From the NCBI GenBank assembly GCA_034110565.1, contig JAWUYY010000076.1:1-48209 (forward strand): a stretch of DNA of 48,209 nt, in the 5' to 3' direction. Below, one piece after another: positions 26,861 to 35,065 of the stretch; the stretch's first letter is position 1; the number at the start of each line of letters is the position of its first letter. The DNA is from Bermanella sp034110565. GTDB lineage: Bacteria > Pseudomonadota > Gammaproteobacteria > Pseudomonadales > Oceanobacteraceae. The notes under the pieces were generated by a model. It did not search any database. It was given only the letters and a program-made list of their open reading frames with translations, and was not told where the DNA came from. The translations under genes were made by a program, and so were the position numbers.

Positions 26861-26973
26861 ATGCCCTCAATCCACCTGCACCCAATCTAGTTTTGCTGTT
26901 TATTTGAACGAAAAACACAAAGACAAATAGCGTCAAGGAATCAGCCTGTTATACTGCCCGCCGCTGCGTCATC
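26861..26973. other. cyaA/rpmB divergent spacer, left part
   Basis: Part of the 347-bp gene-free gap 26861-27207. On the plus strand a -10-like TATACT (26950-26955) precedes the folded segment described next, but no convincing -35 is seen. No CRP-like TGTGA-N6-TCACA site was found in front of cyaA. Confidence 0.35.
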
Positions 26974-27053
26974 CATTGAGTATAGAACCATTCATGGCAG
27001 GCACCGGATTTAACACAAATCCAAGTGTGTCCACGTTCATTTTTTACTCAATG
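26974..27053 (+). other. candidate multibranched RNA fold upstream of the rpmB promoter
   Basis: A perfect 9-bp closing stem CATTGAGTA / TACTCAATG (26974-26982 with 27045-27053) encloses three smaller hairpins. These are CCAT-TC-ATGG (26988-26997), GGATTT-AACAC-AAATCC (27006-27022) and GTG-TGTC-CAC (27025-27034), giving a cloverleaf-like outline. It is not a tRNA, since it lacks the T-loop and anticodon consensus. It lies just before the rpmB -35 box. It could be a leader of a longer transcript starting near 26962, or a DNA cruciform. The interior hairpins are short, so chance is possible. Confidence 0.35.
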
Positions 27054-27056
27054 TCC

Positions 27057-27085
27057 TTGCTATTGGTTAAGGTTTTTGATATAAA
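27057..27085 (+). promoter_or_regulatory. promoter of rpmB-rpmG
   Basis: TTGCTA (-35) and TATAAA (-10, 5/6) with exact 17-bp spacing. The start is predicted near 27092, giving a leader of about 116 nt before the rpmB ATG. Confidence 0.75.
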
Positions 27086-27091
27086 ACGCAG

Positions 27092-27207
27092 CTCTTTTTA
27101 GACGGGGTAGCCGCTTCAACAAGTCGAATGACTTGGAAGGCGCGTCATCACTGGCCCCGAACGAATTTTTTAATTAGTCGCATATTTCGATAAATCGGGG
27201 CATAACA
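27092..27207 (+). promoter_or_regulatory. structured leader of rpmB that can mask the Shine-Dalgarno sequence
   Basis: The GCCCCGA at 27154-27160 is fully complementary to TCGGGGC at 27195-27201. The latter contains the only purine-rich Shine-Dalgarno candidate (GGGG, 7 nt before the ATG). Upstream, CAAGTC-GAAT-GACTTG (27119-27134) forms a perfect 6-bp hairpin, flanked by CTTC/GAAG and outer GACG/CGTC pairings. The layout fits translational feedback by a ribosomal protein; the ligand is unknown. Confidence 0.55.
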
Positions 27208-27444
27208 ATGGCTAAAGTTTGTCAGGTTACGGGTAAACGCCCTGTAACAGGTAACAATGTATCGCACGCTAAGAACAGAACTAAGCGTCGTTTTCTTCCA
27301 AACCTTCAAACACACCGTTTTTGGGTTGAAAGCGAGAATCGTTTTGTTAAATTACGCATTACTACTAAAGCAATGCGTATCATCGATAAAAAAGGCATCG
27401 ACACCGTTCTAACTGAACTGCGTGCTCGCGGCGAAAAAGTTTAA
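27208..27444 (+). CDS. rpmB: 50S ribosomal protein L28
   Basis: 78 residues, starting MAKVCQVTGKRPVTGNNVSH, which is the universal bL28 N-terminus; KNRTKRRFLPNLQ and the basic middle complete the family match. It lacks the paired CxxC zinc ribbon of some bL28 forms (one Cys only). It is followed 11 bp later by rpmG, the conserved rpmBG operon. Confidence 0.98.
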   Translation: MAKVCQVTGKRPVTGNNVSHAKNRTKRRFLPNLQTHRFWVESENRFVKLRITTKAMRIIDKKGIDTVLTELRARGEKV

Positions 27445-27455
27445 GGGGTCTTACC

Positions 27456-27620
27456 ATGGCTGCAATTCGTGAAAAAATCCGTATGGTTTCTTCTGCTGGT
27501 ACTGGTCACTTCTACACCACTACTAAGAACAAACGCATCATGCCTGACAAGTTGGAAATGAAGAAATTCGATCCAACGATTCGTCAGCACGTAATGTACA
27601 AAGAAGCTAAAATTAAGTAA
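27456..27620 (+). CDS. rpmG: 50S ribosomal protein L33
   Basis: 54 residues (MAAIREKIRMVSSAGTGHFY … EAKIK), ending in KKFDPTIRQHVMYKEAKIK, the bL33 C-terminus. It is the zinc-free (C-minus) form because it has no cysteines. Second gene of rpmBG, followed by a terminator. Its small size hides it from automatic searches with a 60-residue cut-off. Confidence 0.98.
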   Translation: MAAIREKIRMVSSAGTGHFYTTTKNKRIMPDKLEMKKFDPTIRQHVMYKEAKIK

Positions 27621-27639
27621 TTAATTTTTGGTTCTATAA

Positions 27640-27667
27640 GAAAGCCCGCTTTCGAGTGGGCTTTTTT
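27640..27667 (+). terminator. rho-independent terminator of rpmBG
   Basis: GCCCGCT-TTCG-AGTGGGC with a UUCG tetraloop and one G·U pair, followed by T6. 20 nt after the rpmG stop. Confidence 0.93.
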
Positions 27668-27858
27668 GTGCCTGCTCGAAACGCAAAGACAGCGAAATGA
27701 GGAAATTCGATCCTATTTTTCAGCTCACCAAGGCCACTGGACTGTCATATATTTGAAATAAAAAGTTATCTGAACTGTCATCAAACATGTATTGCTATGT
27801 CATTACTTTTTTGCACCATAAAGCTTAATTAATCCATTATGCATAACGGTAAAAACTC

Positions 27859-28065
27859 ATGATCTCCAAGTACCTAGTTACAGGGTTAGCCATCGCATTC
27901 ATCAGCACAGCTACGGCATTAGCCTCTGTCAGTTCAGCCCCGCACCCCGTTGATCCTATTGAACTAGAAATTGAGATGCTCACCATGAGTCCAGGTGAAC
28001 ACCTACTTAACCAAGTACTCGAAAATCACCCTATTGCTTTAATCTCCAACTGGATTTCAAAGTAA
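27859..28065 (+). CDS. small exported protein of unknown function
   Basis: 68 residues. The N-terminus MISKYLVTGLAIAFISTATALA looks like a cleavable Sec signal (cleavage after ALA at about 22), leaving a mature peptide of about 46 residues with PHPVDPIELEIEMLTMSPGE. I do not recognise the family. No strong Shine-Dalgarno sequence is visible. It stands alone between the rpmBG terminator and mutM. The signal-like start makes chance less likely, but expression is unproven. Confidence 0.5.
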   Translation: MISKYLVTGLAIAFISTATALASVSSAPHPVDPIELEIEMLTMSPGEHLLNQVLENHPIALISNWISK

Positions 28066-28219
28066 CCAAAAAGCGATCATCTAAAGGATCGAATAATTCT
28101 ATATACGTTCATGCTAAGCATCAGCTTGAACCTATGGGTTTGCCGTTTGCACCAAGCTACTCTCATCTTCAGTTATGCTACAATCCCCTTCTATTTATCG
28201 CCTAACACACAGCCCAAAA

Positions 28220-29050
28220 ATGCCTGAACTTCCAGAAGTCGAAACCACCTGTCGCGGTATTGCACCTCATATTGAAGGTAAAGCTATTGCTAAATTAGAG
28301 GTGCGCCAACCTCAATTACGCTGGCCCATTCCTGCTGACTTAGCCAAACTAGTAAAAGGACAAACCGTTTTAGGTGTGCGTCGTCGAGCGAAATATTTAT
28401 TGATCGATATCGGTAAAAGTAAAATAAAAGGCACGGTAATTATCCACCTAGGCATGTCTGGTTCCTTGCGCGTAATCAAGGGGCCCGCTCCTGAACCGCT
28501 TAAACATGAACATTTTGATTTGGTATTCTCAAAAAATTTAAGACTGCGCTTTACTGATCCAAGACGTTTTGGCGCCTGCCTTTGGCAAGACATTAACAAT
28601 GATGAGAACAAATGGCTCGACCACCTAGGGCCTGAACCATTAAGTGAAGAATTCAATGGAGAGTATTTATTTAATAAAAGCCGTAAACGTACCGGTGCCA
28701 TTAAAACCTTCATCATGGATCAAAAAATAGTGGTGGGTGTGGGGAACATTTATGCCAGTGAGTCTTTATTTTTAAGCGGTATCAACCCCAAAAAAGCCGC
28801 AGGTAAAATCAGCAAATTGAAATACCAAGAATTTTCAGAGCAAATTAAGCAAGTACTTACCAAGGCGATTGCTCAAGGGGGCACGACCCTTAAAGACTTT
28901 GTGGGCAGTGATGGCAAGCCAGGTTATTTTGCCCAACAGCTAGCGGTTTATGGTCGTAAAGACGAGCCATGTATTATATGCAAAAGTCCCATTAAGCAGA
29001 TCACACAGGGGCAACGCAGCACATTTTATTGTAACAATTGTCAAAAATGA
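28220..29050 (+). CDS. mutM: formamidopyrimidine-DNA glycosylase MutM (Fpg)
   Basis: Removes 8-oxoguanine and other oxidised purines and nicks the DNA. 276 residues. The mature N-terminus PELPEVET supplies the catalytic Pro2 and Glu3, so the ATG at 28220 is the correct start; the upstream 15 codons cannot be part of an active enzyme. RRRAKYLLI holds the conserved Lys. The C-terminal zinc finger is CIICK … YCNNCQ. It is near rpmBG as in Pseudomonas relatives. Confidence 0.97.
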   Translation: MPELPEVETTCRGIAPHIEGKAIAKLEVRQPQLRWPIPADLAKLVKGQTVLGVRRRAKYLLIDIGKSKIKGTVIIHLGMSGSLRVIKGPAPEPLKHEHFDLVFSKNLRLRFTDPRRFGACLWQDINNDENKWLDHLGPEPLSEEFNGEYLFNKSRKRTGAIKTFIMDQKIVVGVGNIYASESLFLSGINPKKAAGKISKLKYQEFSEQIKQVLTKAIAQGGTTLKDFVGSDGKPGYFAQQLAVYGRKDEPCIICKSPIKQITQGQRSTFYCNNCQK

Positions 29051-29126
29051 CGATGTGCTCGCCATACCACAGAAAAAGCTGATATAGTTCGCTCAATAAT
29101 AAGTGTCATGTACAAGGACAATAACA

Positions 29127-29459
29127 ATGCTAAACCTGACTAGCCAATTTAAACACGGCCTGATGATTCTTACAGCCATGTTCATGTTTGCGTTGCCAAT
29201 GCATTCTCAAGCACAAGAAATTGATCAAACGCCATCTGCCGCTGCTATGGCATTTGATGGACTAATTGTCCGACCTTTAACGCTTGTAGCTACCGCAATA
29301 GGTACCGTAATCTGGGTAGCAACCCTGCCATTTAGTCTGTTAGGTGGTAACGCTGGCGAAGCAGCTGATGTTCTAGTGCTAACGCCTGCCAGAGCCACTT
29401 TTGTGCGTTGCTTAGGCTGCAAAAGCAGTGGTCGTAAAATCGAATACGAAGACGAATAA
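29127..29459 (+). CDS. small exported/membrane protein of a conserved Pseudomonas-type family
   Basis: 110 residues from the ATG preceded by AAGGA. Signal-like segment GLMILTAMFMFALPMHSQAQ, then a second hydrophobic stretch LVATAIGTVIWVATLPFSLL followed by GGNAGEAADVLVLTPARATFVRCLGC. The pattern VRPLTLVATAIGT … GGN-GEA … P-A-TFVRPLG is a conserved small family sometimes labelled multidrug transporter without evidence. Function unknown. It is followed by a strong terminator. Confidence 0.7.
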   Translation: MLNLTSQFKHGLMILTAMFMFALPMHSQAQEIDQTPSAAAMAFDGLIVRPLTLVATAIGTVIWVATLPFSLLGGNAGEAADVLVLTPARATFVRCLGCKSSGRKIEYEDE

Positions 29460-29475
29460 TTCATACCTTGTACAC

Positions 29476-29505
29476 AAAAAAGGCGTCTAATTAGACGCCT
29501 TTTTT
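29476..29505. terminator. bidirectional rho-independent terminator
   Basis: A 30-nt perfect palindrome: AAAAAAGGCGTCTAA and its complement, with T6 on both strands. It lies between the convergent small exported protein gene and the epimerase gene and should serve both. Confidence 0.95.
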
Positions 29506-29523
29506 ATTGCTCAACTTTATTTG

Positions 29524-30381
29524 CTAATAGTCCATCTCGGTCAGAATCTCATCATACCCTTGCTGATATTGTTCATATTTAAATTGATAACCTGCATCTA
29601 ATAAGCGCTTATTAGATAAGCGTTTATTACCACGGCGTGATGCTTCTGGTACATCATGGTCTGGTTCCACATCCCCAATACGATCTTTTAACCATTCTAA
29701 AATTTCAAAAAAGGTCGTAGGTTTACAATCTGTACCTATGTATAAATTGTCGACGGCTTTACCTGCCATGTCCTGCTCAATTATAAATTCCAATATGCCG
29801 ATACAATCGTCACGATGAATACGATTGGTCCACAACTCAGGTTCAGGATCACAGTGGCTGCCGCTTTTGGCTTGATTGATTAATCGTGTGCGCCCAGGTC
29901 CGTAAATTCCGCTAAAGCGCACAATGGTATGAGGAAACTCACTGGCGACCAGCTTTTCTTCTGCTTCGAGCATTTTACGCCCAGCAAACGCGGTGGGGGT
30001 CGCAAGCGTGGATTCATCGACCCATGAGCCATCATGTTGCGGATACACGCTGGTGCTTGAAACAAAAATCACCCGCTTTGGTTCCACGTGCTGCTGTTTA
30101 AGTAACGCCAATATATGCATCAAGCCATGCACATAATATAAATTGTAACCGTCTTCTGAAAATTCAGGACTGGCAATGGAGTACACCACGTAATCCAATT
30201 CATTGGGGATCTGGCCAATAAGGGTTTCCATATTGGAAACGTCAGCACTTAAGGTAGTTATACCTTCCCCTATGGGTTTATCACTGCGGCGCATACCCCA
30301 AACGGTATGACCCTTAGCCGCTAATGATTTGGCCAAACCGCCACCAATATCACCACTTCCCACGATTAGAATACGCGACAT
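29524..30381 (-). CDS. NAD(P)-binding SDR epimerase/dehydratase (YeeZ-like)
   Basis: 285 residues. The Rossmann motif ILIVGSGDIGGGLAKSLAAKG is at the N-terminus, then RVIFVSSTSVYPQHDGSWVDE, an atypical extended-SDR active site with the catalytic Tyr replaced in the usual YxxxK spot (FAGRKMLEAEE), and FSGIYGPGRTRLI. This matches the YeeZ-type atypical epimerases. The substrate is unknown. It is divergent from oxyR, and an OxyR-like box lies 12 bp before its ATG, so a link to oxidative stress is plausible. Confidence 0.85.
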   Translation of the reverse strand: MSRILIVGSGDIGGGLAKSLAAKGHTVWGMRRSDKPIGEGITTLSADVSNMETLIGQIPNELDYVVYSIASPEFSEDGYNLYYVHGLMHILALLKQQHVEPKRVIFVSSTSVYPQHDGSWVDESTLATPTAFAGRKMLEAEEKLVASEFPHTIVRFSGIYGPGRTRLINQAKSGSHCDPEPELWTNRIHRDDCIGILEFIIEQDMAGKAVDNLYIGTDCKPTTFFEILEWLKDRIGDVEPDHDVPEASRRGNKRLSNKRLLDAGYQFKYEQYQQGYDEILTEMDY

Positions 30382-30392
30382 ATCTACTCCTT

Positions 30393-30413
30393 ATGATAGA
30401 AAGCGACTATCAT
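30393..30413. promoter_or_regulatory. OxyR-type binding site in the epimerase-oxyR spacer
   Basis: Perfect inverted repeat ATGATAG-N7-CTATCAT, containing GATAG-N7-CTATC, the OxyR core. It is 12 bp upstream of the epimerase ATG and 93 bp upstream of oxyR. OxyR usually binds two such half-operators; only this one is clear. The oxyR -10 may be TATAAC at 30478-30483. Confidence 0.65.
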
Positions 30414-30505
30414 GCTTTATTTACGCCACTGCCCTAGTTAAGCTTAGACGCTAAATGCACTGAGGCTTTGTGCGCACTATAACGGATTCATAAGGCAATC
30501 AAAAC

Positions 30506-31408
30506 ATGACGTTATCTGAATTGAAATACATCGTGGCGCTTGCCCAAGAACGTCATTTTGGTCGGGCCGCTGAGCGCTGCTTTGTGAGCCAGCCTACCTT
30601 AAGTGTGGCTATAAAAAAGCTAGAAAGCGAATTAGGCATCAGTTTATTTGAACGTTCAAAGAATACTGTTTTGATTACGCCCCTAGGTGAAGAGGTGGTG
30701 CATCAAGCTCAGGTGGTACTCGAGAATGTGCGTTCTCTTAAAGATATCGCCACCGGTGGAAAGGACCAACTTAAAGGCCCACTAAAGATTGGCGCCATCT
30801 TTACTATAGGGCCGTATTTGTTCCCCCACCTCATTCCTCAAGTGCAGCAATTAGCACCCGACATGCCGCTGTACATCGAAGAGAACTACACTCATGTGTT
30901 GCGCAAAAAACTGCGTGAAGGTGAGCTGGATGTAATCATCATTGCTCTGCCGTTTACAGAGTCTGACGTACTGACTAAGCCCTTATACGATGAGGCCTTT
31001 GAAGTGCTGTTGCCTAAGGGCCATGACTGGCTGAAATACAAATCCATCAAGCCTGAACTGCTGCCTGATAGCGATTTGTTGTTATTAGGTGAAGGTCATT
31101 GTTTCCGTGACCAAGTGTTAGATATGTGCCCTGCTTTGCTCAAAAATCAAAACACCAAATTGAAATCAATAGCAGAAGGCAGCTCACTTGAAACCCTACG
31201 CCATATGGTGGCATCCGGTCTTGGCATCACTGTCTTACCAAAAAGCGCCACAGGTGTGGGCCTATACGCAAACGGCTGGTTAGAGACTCGCCCCTTCGTG
31301 CGTCCCGCTCCATCGCGTACGGTTGCCATTGCATGGCGCGCCAGTTTTCCTAGACCAAAAGCGGTGGATTTAATCACCCAAGCAGCCAGTTTATGTCAAC
31401 TGTTCTAG
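30506..31408 (+). CDS. oxyR: hydrogen-peroxide-sensing LysR regulator OxyR
   Basis: 300 residues. LysR winged helix at the N-terminus (LSELKYIVALAQERHFGRAA … SQPTLSVAIKKLE). The redox pair is exactly at the E. coli positions: C199 and C208 in GEGHCFRDQVLDMC. It therefore senses H2O2 by an intramolecular disulfide and activates catalase and peroxiredoxin genes. Its last 16 nt overlap the start of recG, the same oxyR-recG order as in Pseudomonas, so the two are translationally linked. Confidence 0.97.
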   Translation: MTLSELKYIVALAQERHFGRAAERCFVSQPTLSVAIKKLESELGISLFERSKNTVLITPLGEEVVHQAQVVLENVRSLKDIATGGKDQLKGPLKIGAIFTIGPYLFPHLIPQVQQLAPDMPLYIEENYTHVLRKKLREGELDVIIIALPFTESDVLTKPLYDEAFEVLLPKGHDWLKYKSIKPELLPDSDLLLLGEGHCFRDQVLDMCPALLKNQNTKLKSIAEGSSLETLRHMVASGLGITVLPKSATGVGLYANGWLETRPFVRPAPSRTVAIAWRASFPRPKAVDLITQAASLCQLF

Positions 31409-33483
31409 AGCAATCATTGGGCCGCGCCCCGGTGACAGAGTTGAAAAATGTGGGGGATAAATTCGCCGAGAAGCTCGCCAAGCTTGGCATTCATTGCGTG
31501 CAAGATCTCTTGTTCCATTTACCTCTGCGTTACCAAGATCGCACCCGTATTACACCCATTGGCGCCTTGAGCCCTAATGTAGATGTGGTCATAGAAGGGG
31601 AAATAATGCTGGCCGATGTGGTGTTTGGTAAGCGCCGCTCCCTTGCCATTCGTTTACAAGATGGCACAGGCACCATCACTTTGCGCTTTTATCATTTTAG
31701 CGGCGCACAAAAAAACAATTTAAAAAAAGGCGCGCGCATTCGTTGTTATGGTGAAGTGCGCCGCGGCCGAGCAGGTCTAGAGCTTTACCATCCTGAATAC
31801 CAATTTGTCGAAGACCTCGTCGCTTTACCCACCGAAGATACGTTAACGCCTATCTATCCAAGCACAGAAGGCTTAACTCAAGCCCGCTGGCGTCAGTTGA
31901 TGTCACAGGTGGTTTTGTTATTAAAAAAAGGGCGCGCTATTGATGACCTTATTCCTGATGCCTTACTCAAACCTTATGAACTACCTGACTTGCGCAGCGC
32001 CCTTTTGTATTTACATCAGCCTCCTGTAGGCGCCAATTTACAAGAACTAGAAAACAACCAGCATCCAGCGCAGAAACGCCTCATCATGGAAGAACTACTG
32101 GCTCATAATTTAAGCCTGTTAAAAATGCGCGCATCCATTCAGCAAGACCATGCCCCTGTCTTACCTGAATCGACAAAATTAAAATCGCCGTTTATAGCAG
32201 GTTTACCTTTTACGCCAACCAGCGCTCAGCAACGTGTGGCCAAAGAAATCCAGCAAGATTTAATCAAGGGCTACCCAATGCTGCGTTTGGTACAAGGAGA
32301 TGTAGGCTCAGGCAAAACCCTTGTTGCCGCATTCGCAGCATTGAGCGCACTAGAGCAAGGTTATCAAGTCGCCTTAATGGCCCCTACTGAGATTCTCGCT
32401 GAACAACATTTAAAGAATTTTCAAAGTTGGTTTGAGCCTCTTGGTATTTCCCTGGCTTGGTTAGCAGGCAAGGTGAAAGGCAAAACCCGCGCTGCGACCT
32501 TAGAAGCCATCGCCAATGGTGATGCTCAACTAGTGATTGGCACTCACGCGCTATTCCAAGAAGAGGTAGCGTTCGCGAATTTAGGATTAGCCATTATCGA
32601 TGAGCAGCATCGCTTTGGTGTCCATCAACGCTTGGCCTTAAGACAAAAAGGCAAGGCCATCAGTCCACACCAATTAATCATGACGGCCACGCCTATTCCA
32701 CGCACGCTGGCCATGAGTGCCTATGCCGACTTAGACACCAGTGTGATTGATGAGCTGCCACCAGGGCGCACACCCGTAAATACAGTGGCCATTGATCAAC
32801 TTCGCCGTGAACAAGTCGTAGAGCGAATTCGGGGCGCGTGTTTATCAGGGCGCCAAGCATATTGGGTGTGTACCTTAATAGAAGAAAGCGAAGCACTGGA
32901 AGCCCAAGCGGCAGAAGTCACCGCGCAAGAATTAAAAATCGCCCTGCCTGAACTAAGCATTGGCTTAATACATGGCCGCTTAAAACCCCAAGAAAAAGCC
33001 GATATTATGGCTGCTTTCAAACAAGGTGATATTCACTTATTGGTGGCCACCACAGTGATAGAAGTTGGGGTCGATGTGCCCAATGCCAGTTTAATGATTA
33101 TTGAAAACCCTGAACGTTTAGGTCTTGCACAGTTGCACCAATTACGTGGGCGCGTAGGTCGAGGCACCGCAGAAAGCCATTGCGTACTCATGTACAACAC
33201 ACCACTAAGCAAAGCCGGCAAGCAGCGCATTCAAGCCATGCGCGATACGACAGACGGCTTTAAAATCGCTGAAATCGACTTACAAATCCGAGGCCCAGGT
33301 GAGGTGCTAGGCACCCGCCAAACTGGCTTGATGCAAATGCGCATTGCGGATCTACAGCGTGATGGCTATTTACTCGAAGACATTAAACATTGGGCCGAGC
33401 TTTGCCAACAGCAAGCCCCGCAGATTATTGAATTACTGATTGATCGCTGGCTAGGTGAAAATCTACGTTACGGTCAGGTGTGA
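31393..33483 (+). CDS. recG: ATP-dependent DNA helicase RecG
   Basis: Branch-migrates and reverses stalled replication forks. 696 residues. The N-terminal wedge domain has an OB fold (residues about 60-150). Helicase lobe 1 has Walker A GDVGSGKT and the DEQH box IIDEQHRFGVHQR; lobe 2 has TVIEVGVDVPNAS and QLRGRVGRG. The motif TATPIPRT and the C-terminal DLQIRGPGEVLGTRQTG (TRG region) are intact. The start ATG overlaps oxyR by 16 nt. Confidence 0.98.
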   Translation: MSTVLEQSLGRAPVTELKNVGDKFAEKLAKLGIHCVQDLLFHLPLRYQDRTRITPIGALSPNVDVVIEGEIMLADVVFGKRRSLAIRLQDGTGTITLRFYHFSGAQKNNLKKGARIRCYGEVRRGRAGLELYHPEYQFVEDLVALPTEDTLTPIYPSTEGLTQARWRQLMSQVVLLLKKGRAIDDLIPDALLKPYELPDLRSALLYLHQPPVGANLQELENNQHPAQKRLIMEELLAHNLSLLKMRASIQQDHAPVLPESTKLKSPFIAGLPFTPTSAQQRVAKEIQQDLIKGYPMLRLVQGDVGSGKTLVAAFAALSALEQGYQVALMAPTEILAEQHLKNFQSWFEPLGISLAWLAGKVKGKTRAATLEAIANGDAQLVIGTHALFQEEVAFANLGLAIIDEQHRFGVHQRLALRQKGKAISPHQLIMTATPIPRTLAMSAYADLDTSVIDELPPGRTPVNTVAIDQLRREQVVERIRGACLSGRQAYWVCTLIEESEALEAQAAEVTAQELKIALPELSIGLIHGRLKPQEKADIMAAFKQGDIHLLVATTVIEVGVDVPNASLMIIENPERLGLAQLHQLRGRVGRGTAESHCVLMYNTPLSKAGKQRIQAMRDTTDGFKIAEIDLQIRGPGEVLGTRQTGLMQMRIADLQRDGYLLEDIKHWAELCQQQAPQIIELLIDRWLGENLRYGQV

Positions 33484-33617
33484 TCTTTTTTTGGGGCATT
33501 AATTCCACTTCATTCTATCTACTCTCAGTCAGCGCTTAATAGCATTACCTCTGGTCACCCCCTTTAAAATAGCCCTTAGATTAAGTGTAAAATTCTAATC
33601 AACCTCACACTTATCAC

Positions 33618-33646
33618 CTGTCAATATTGGCAACGTTGCCTATAGT
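33618..33646 (+). promoter_or_regulatory. promoter of the YbaK/HDOD gene with a 12-bp palindrome
   Basis: CTGTCA (-35) and TATAGT (-10) with 17-bp spacing. The spacer contains the perfect palindrome GGCAACGTTGCC (33629-33640), abutting the -10. A separate 7-bp inverted repeat TAAGTGT / ACACTTA lies at 33582-33613. The 196-bp gap has no gene. A regulator acting here is inferred, not identified. Confidence 0.5.
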
Positions 33647-33679
33647 TAATGACTAGAATTACGATTAACAGGCAGTTAT

Positions 33680-35065
33680 ATGACATTACCTAGTCGTGTA
33701 CAAAAAGTGTTAGACGAATGGCAAATCACTTATTCTGTTTCACAACCGAGCTCACCCATGTCGATCACCTCCGCTACTAGCACTTCTACCACCCAATTAG
33801 CCATACTCGAAGACTCACATGGTCAGATTCAAGTGATTCATCCGGCCAATCGCATTTTGGATTTGAACAAGCTGTTTGCGCAAACCGCTCGAAAATTCAC
33901 CCCTGTGGATAAAGCCAAGTTAGAGCGCATTTGCCAAGGATTAAACCTTGAGGCGATTCCTGCACTTCCTCAGGTAACTGGGTTTGAAACTTTTGTAGAC
34001 GAAGCACTATTAGAGCAAGACAACATCGTCATGGTGCTAGGCAAAGAACATGAACTGCATATTCCTAAAAACGATTTTCAAACCCTCGTTAGCAGTGCTC
34101 GTGTGGGGGATTACTGTGTAGACATACCAGAGGTAATGATGCCAGGGGAGCAATGGCACAATACCGATAAACAGCATATTCATAACGCCATCGAGAACTT
34201 TACCCAATTGCGCATTAATCAGCGCTTAGAAGAAACGCTCGACATGCCGCCCATGCCCGAAACCGCACAAAGAATTATTGATTTACGCATGGATGCAGAC
34301 GCCGAAACCGATGAGCTGGCCAGTCTAGTAGGTAAAGACCCTGGTTTGAGTGCTCAGGTTATAAGCTGGGCTAATAGCCCTTATTATGGGGTCAGTGGCG
34401 CTATTACTAATATCCAAGAGGCCGTCATCCGGGTTCTGGGATTTGATCTGGTCATCAATCTCGCATTAGGATTATCGCTTGGGCGCACGTTATCTGTGCC
34501 AAATAACGGCCCACAAGGTTACATCCCGTTCTGGCAGCAAAGTGTTTATACCGCTGCACTTATGGCTGAGTTGTGCCGTGCAATTCCCCCGGAGAAGCGA
34601 CCAACCCAGGGAGTGGCATACTTAAGCGGTTTATTGCATAACTTTGGGTATTTGATTTTAGGGCATGTATTTCCGCCCCATTTTGAAATGATTAATCGCC
34701 ACATCGATGCAAACCCCAATATCAACCGTTACTTCATCGAACAACACTTGATGGGAATCACCCGAGAACAAATCAGCAGCAGTTTATTAAGACAATGGAA
34801 TTTACCGCAAGACGTCTGTTGTGCCATTCGGTATCAGAATGAACCTAACTACGAGGGTGAGCACAGCGTGCTGAGTGCCATGCTATTTGTGAGTGCTCGC
34901 TTATTACGCCAAGAGCAAATAAACGATGCACCACTAGAAGGAATCCCCCAAGCACTCATTGACCGCCTAGAATTAGATATGACTAAGGCTGAAGCGGCTT
35001 TGGGGAGGGTAATGCAGGCCAAGGACGATATTCAGGAAATGGCTCGGATACTGAATCAAGGCTGA
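33680..35065 (+). CDS. YbaK-like domain fused to HDOD signalling domain
   Basis: 461 residues. The N-terminal part (about 1-160) resembles the YbaK/ProX aminoacyl-tRNA deacylase fold (TGFETFVDEALLEQDNIVMV … HIPKNDFQTLV). The HDOD domain (about 200-400) has LPPMPETAQRII-type entry (here DMPPMPETAQRIIDLR), the KDPGLSAQVISWANSPYYG motif and GLLHNFGYLILGHVFPP. HDOD domains are HD-like but usually without phosphodiesterase activity and act as signalling scaffolds. The gene follows recG by 196 bp, as in Pseudomonas. Its last 83 nt overlap the end of the convergent gene. Confidence 0.85.
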   Translation: MTLPSRVQKVLDEWQITYSVSQPSSPMSITSATSTSTTQLAILEDSHGQIQVIHPANRILDLNKLFAQTARKFTPVDKAKLERICQGLNLEAIPALPQVTGFETFVDEALLEQDNIVMVLGKEHELHIPKNDFQTLVSSARVGDYCVDIPEVMMPGEQWHNTDKQHIHNAIENFTQLRINQRLEETLDMPPMPETAQRIIDLRMDADAETDELASLVGKDPGLSAQVISWANSPYYGVSGAITNIQEAVIRVLGFDLVINLALGLSLGRTLSVPNNGPQGYIPFWQQSVYTAALMAELCRAIPPEKRPTQGVAYLSGLLHNFGYLILGHVFPPHFEMINRHIDANPNINRYFIEQHLMGITREQISSSLLRQWNLPQDVCCAIRYQNEPNYEGEHSVLSAMLFVSARLLRQEQINDAPLEGIPQALIDRLELDMTKAEAALGRVMQAKDDIQEMARILNQG

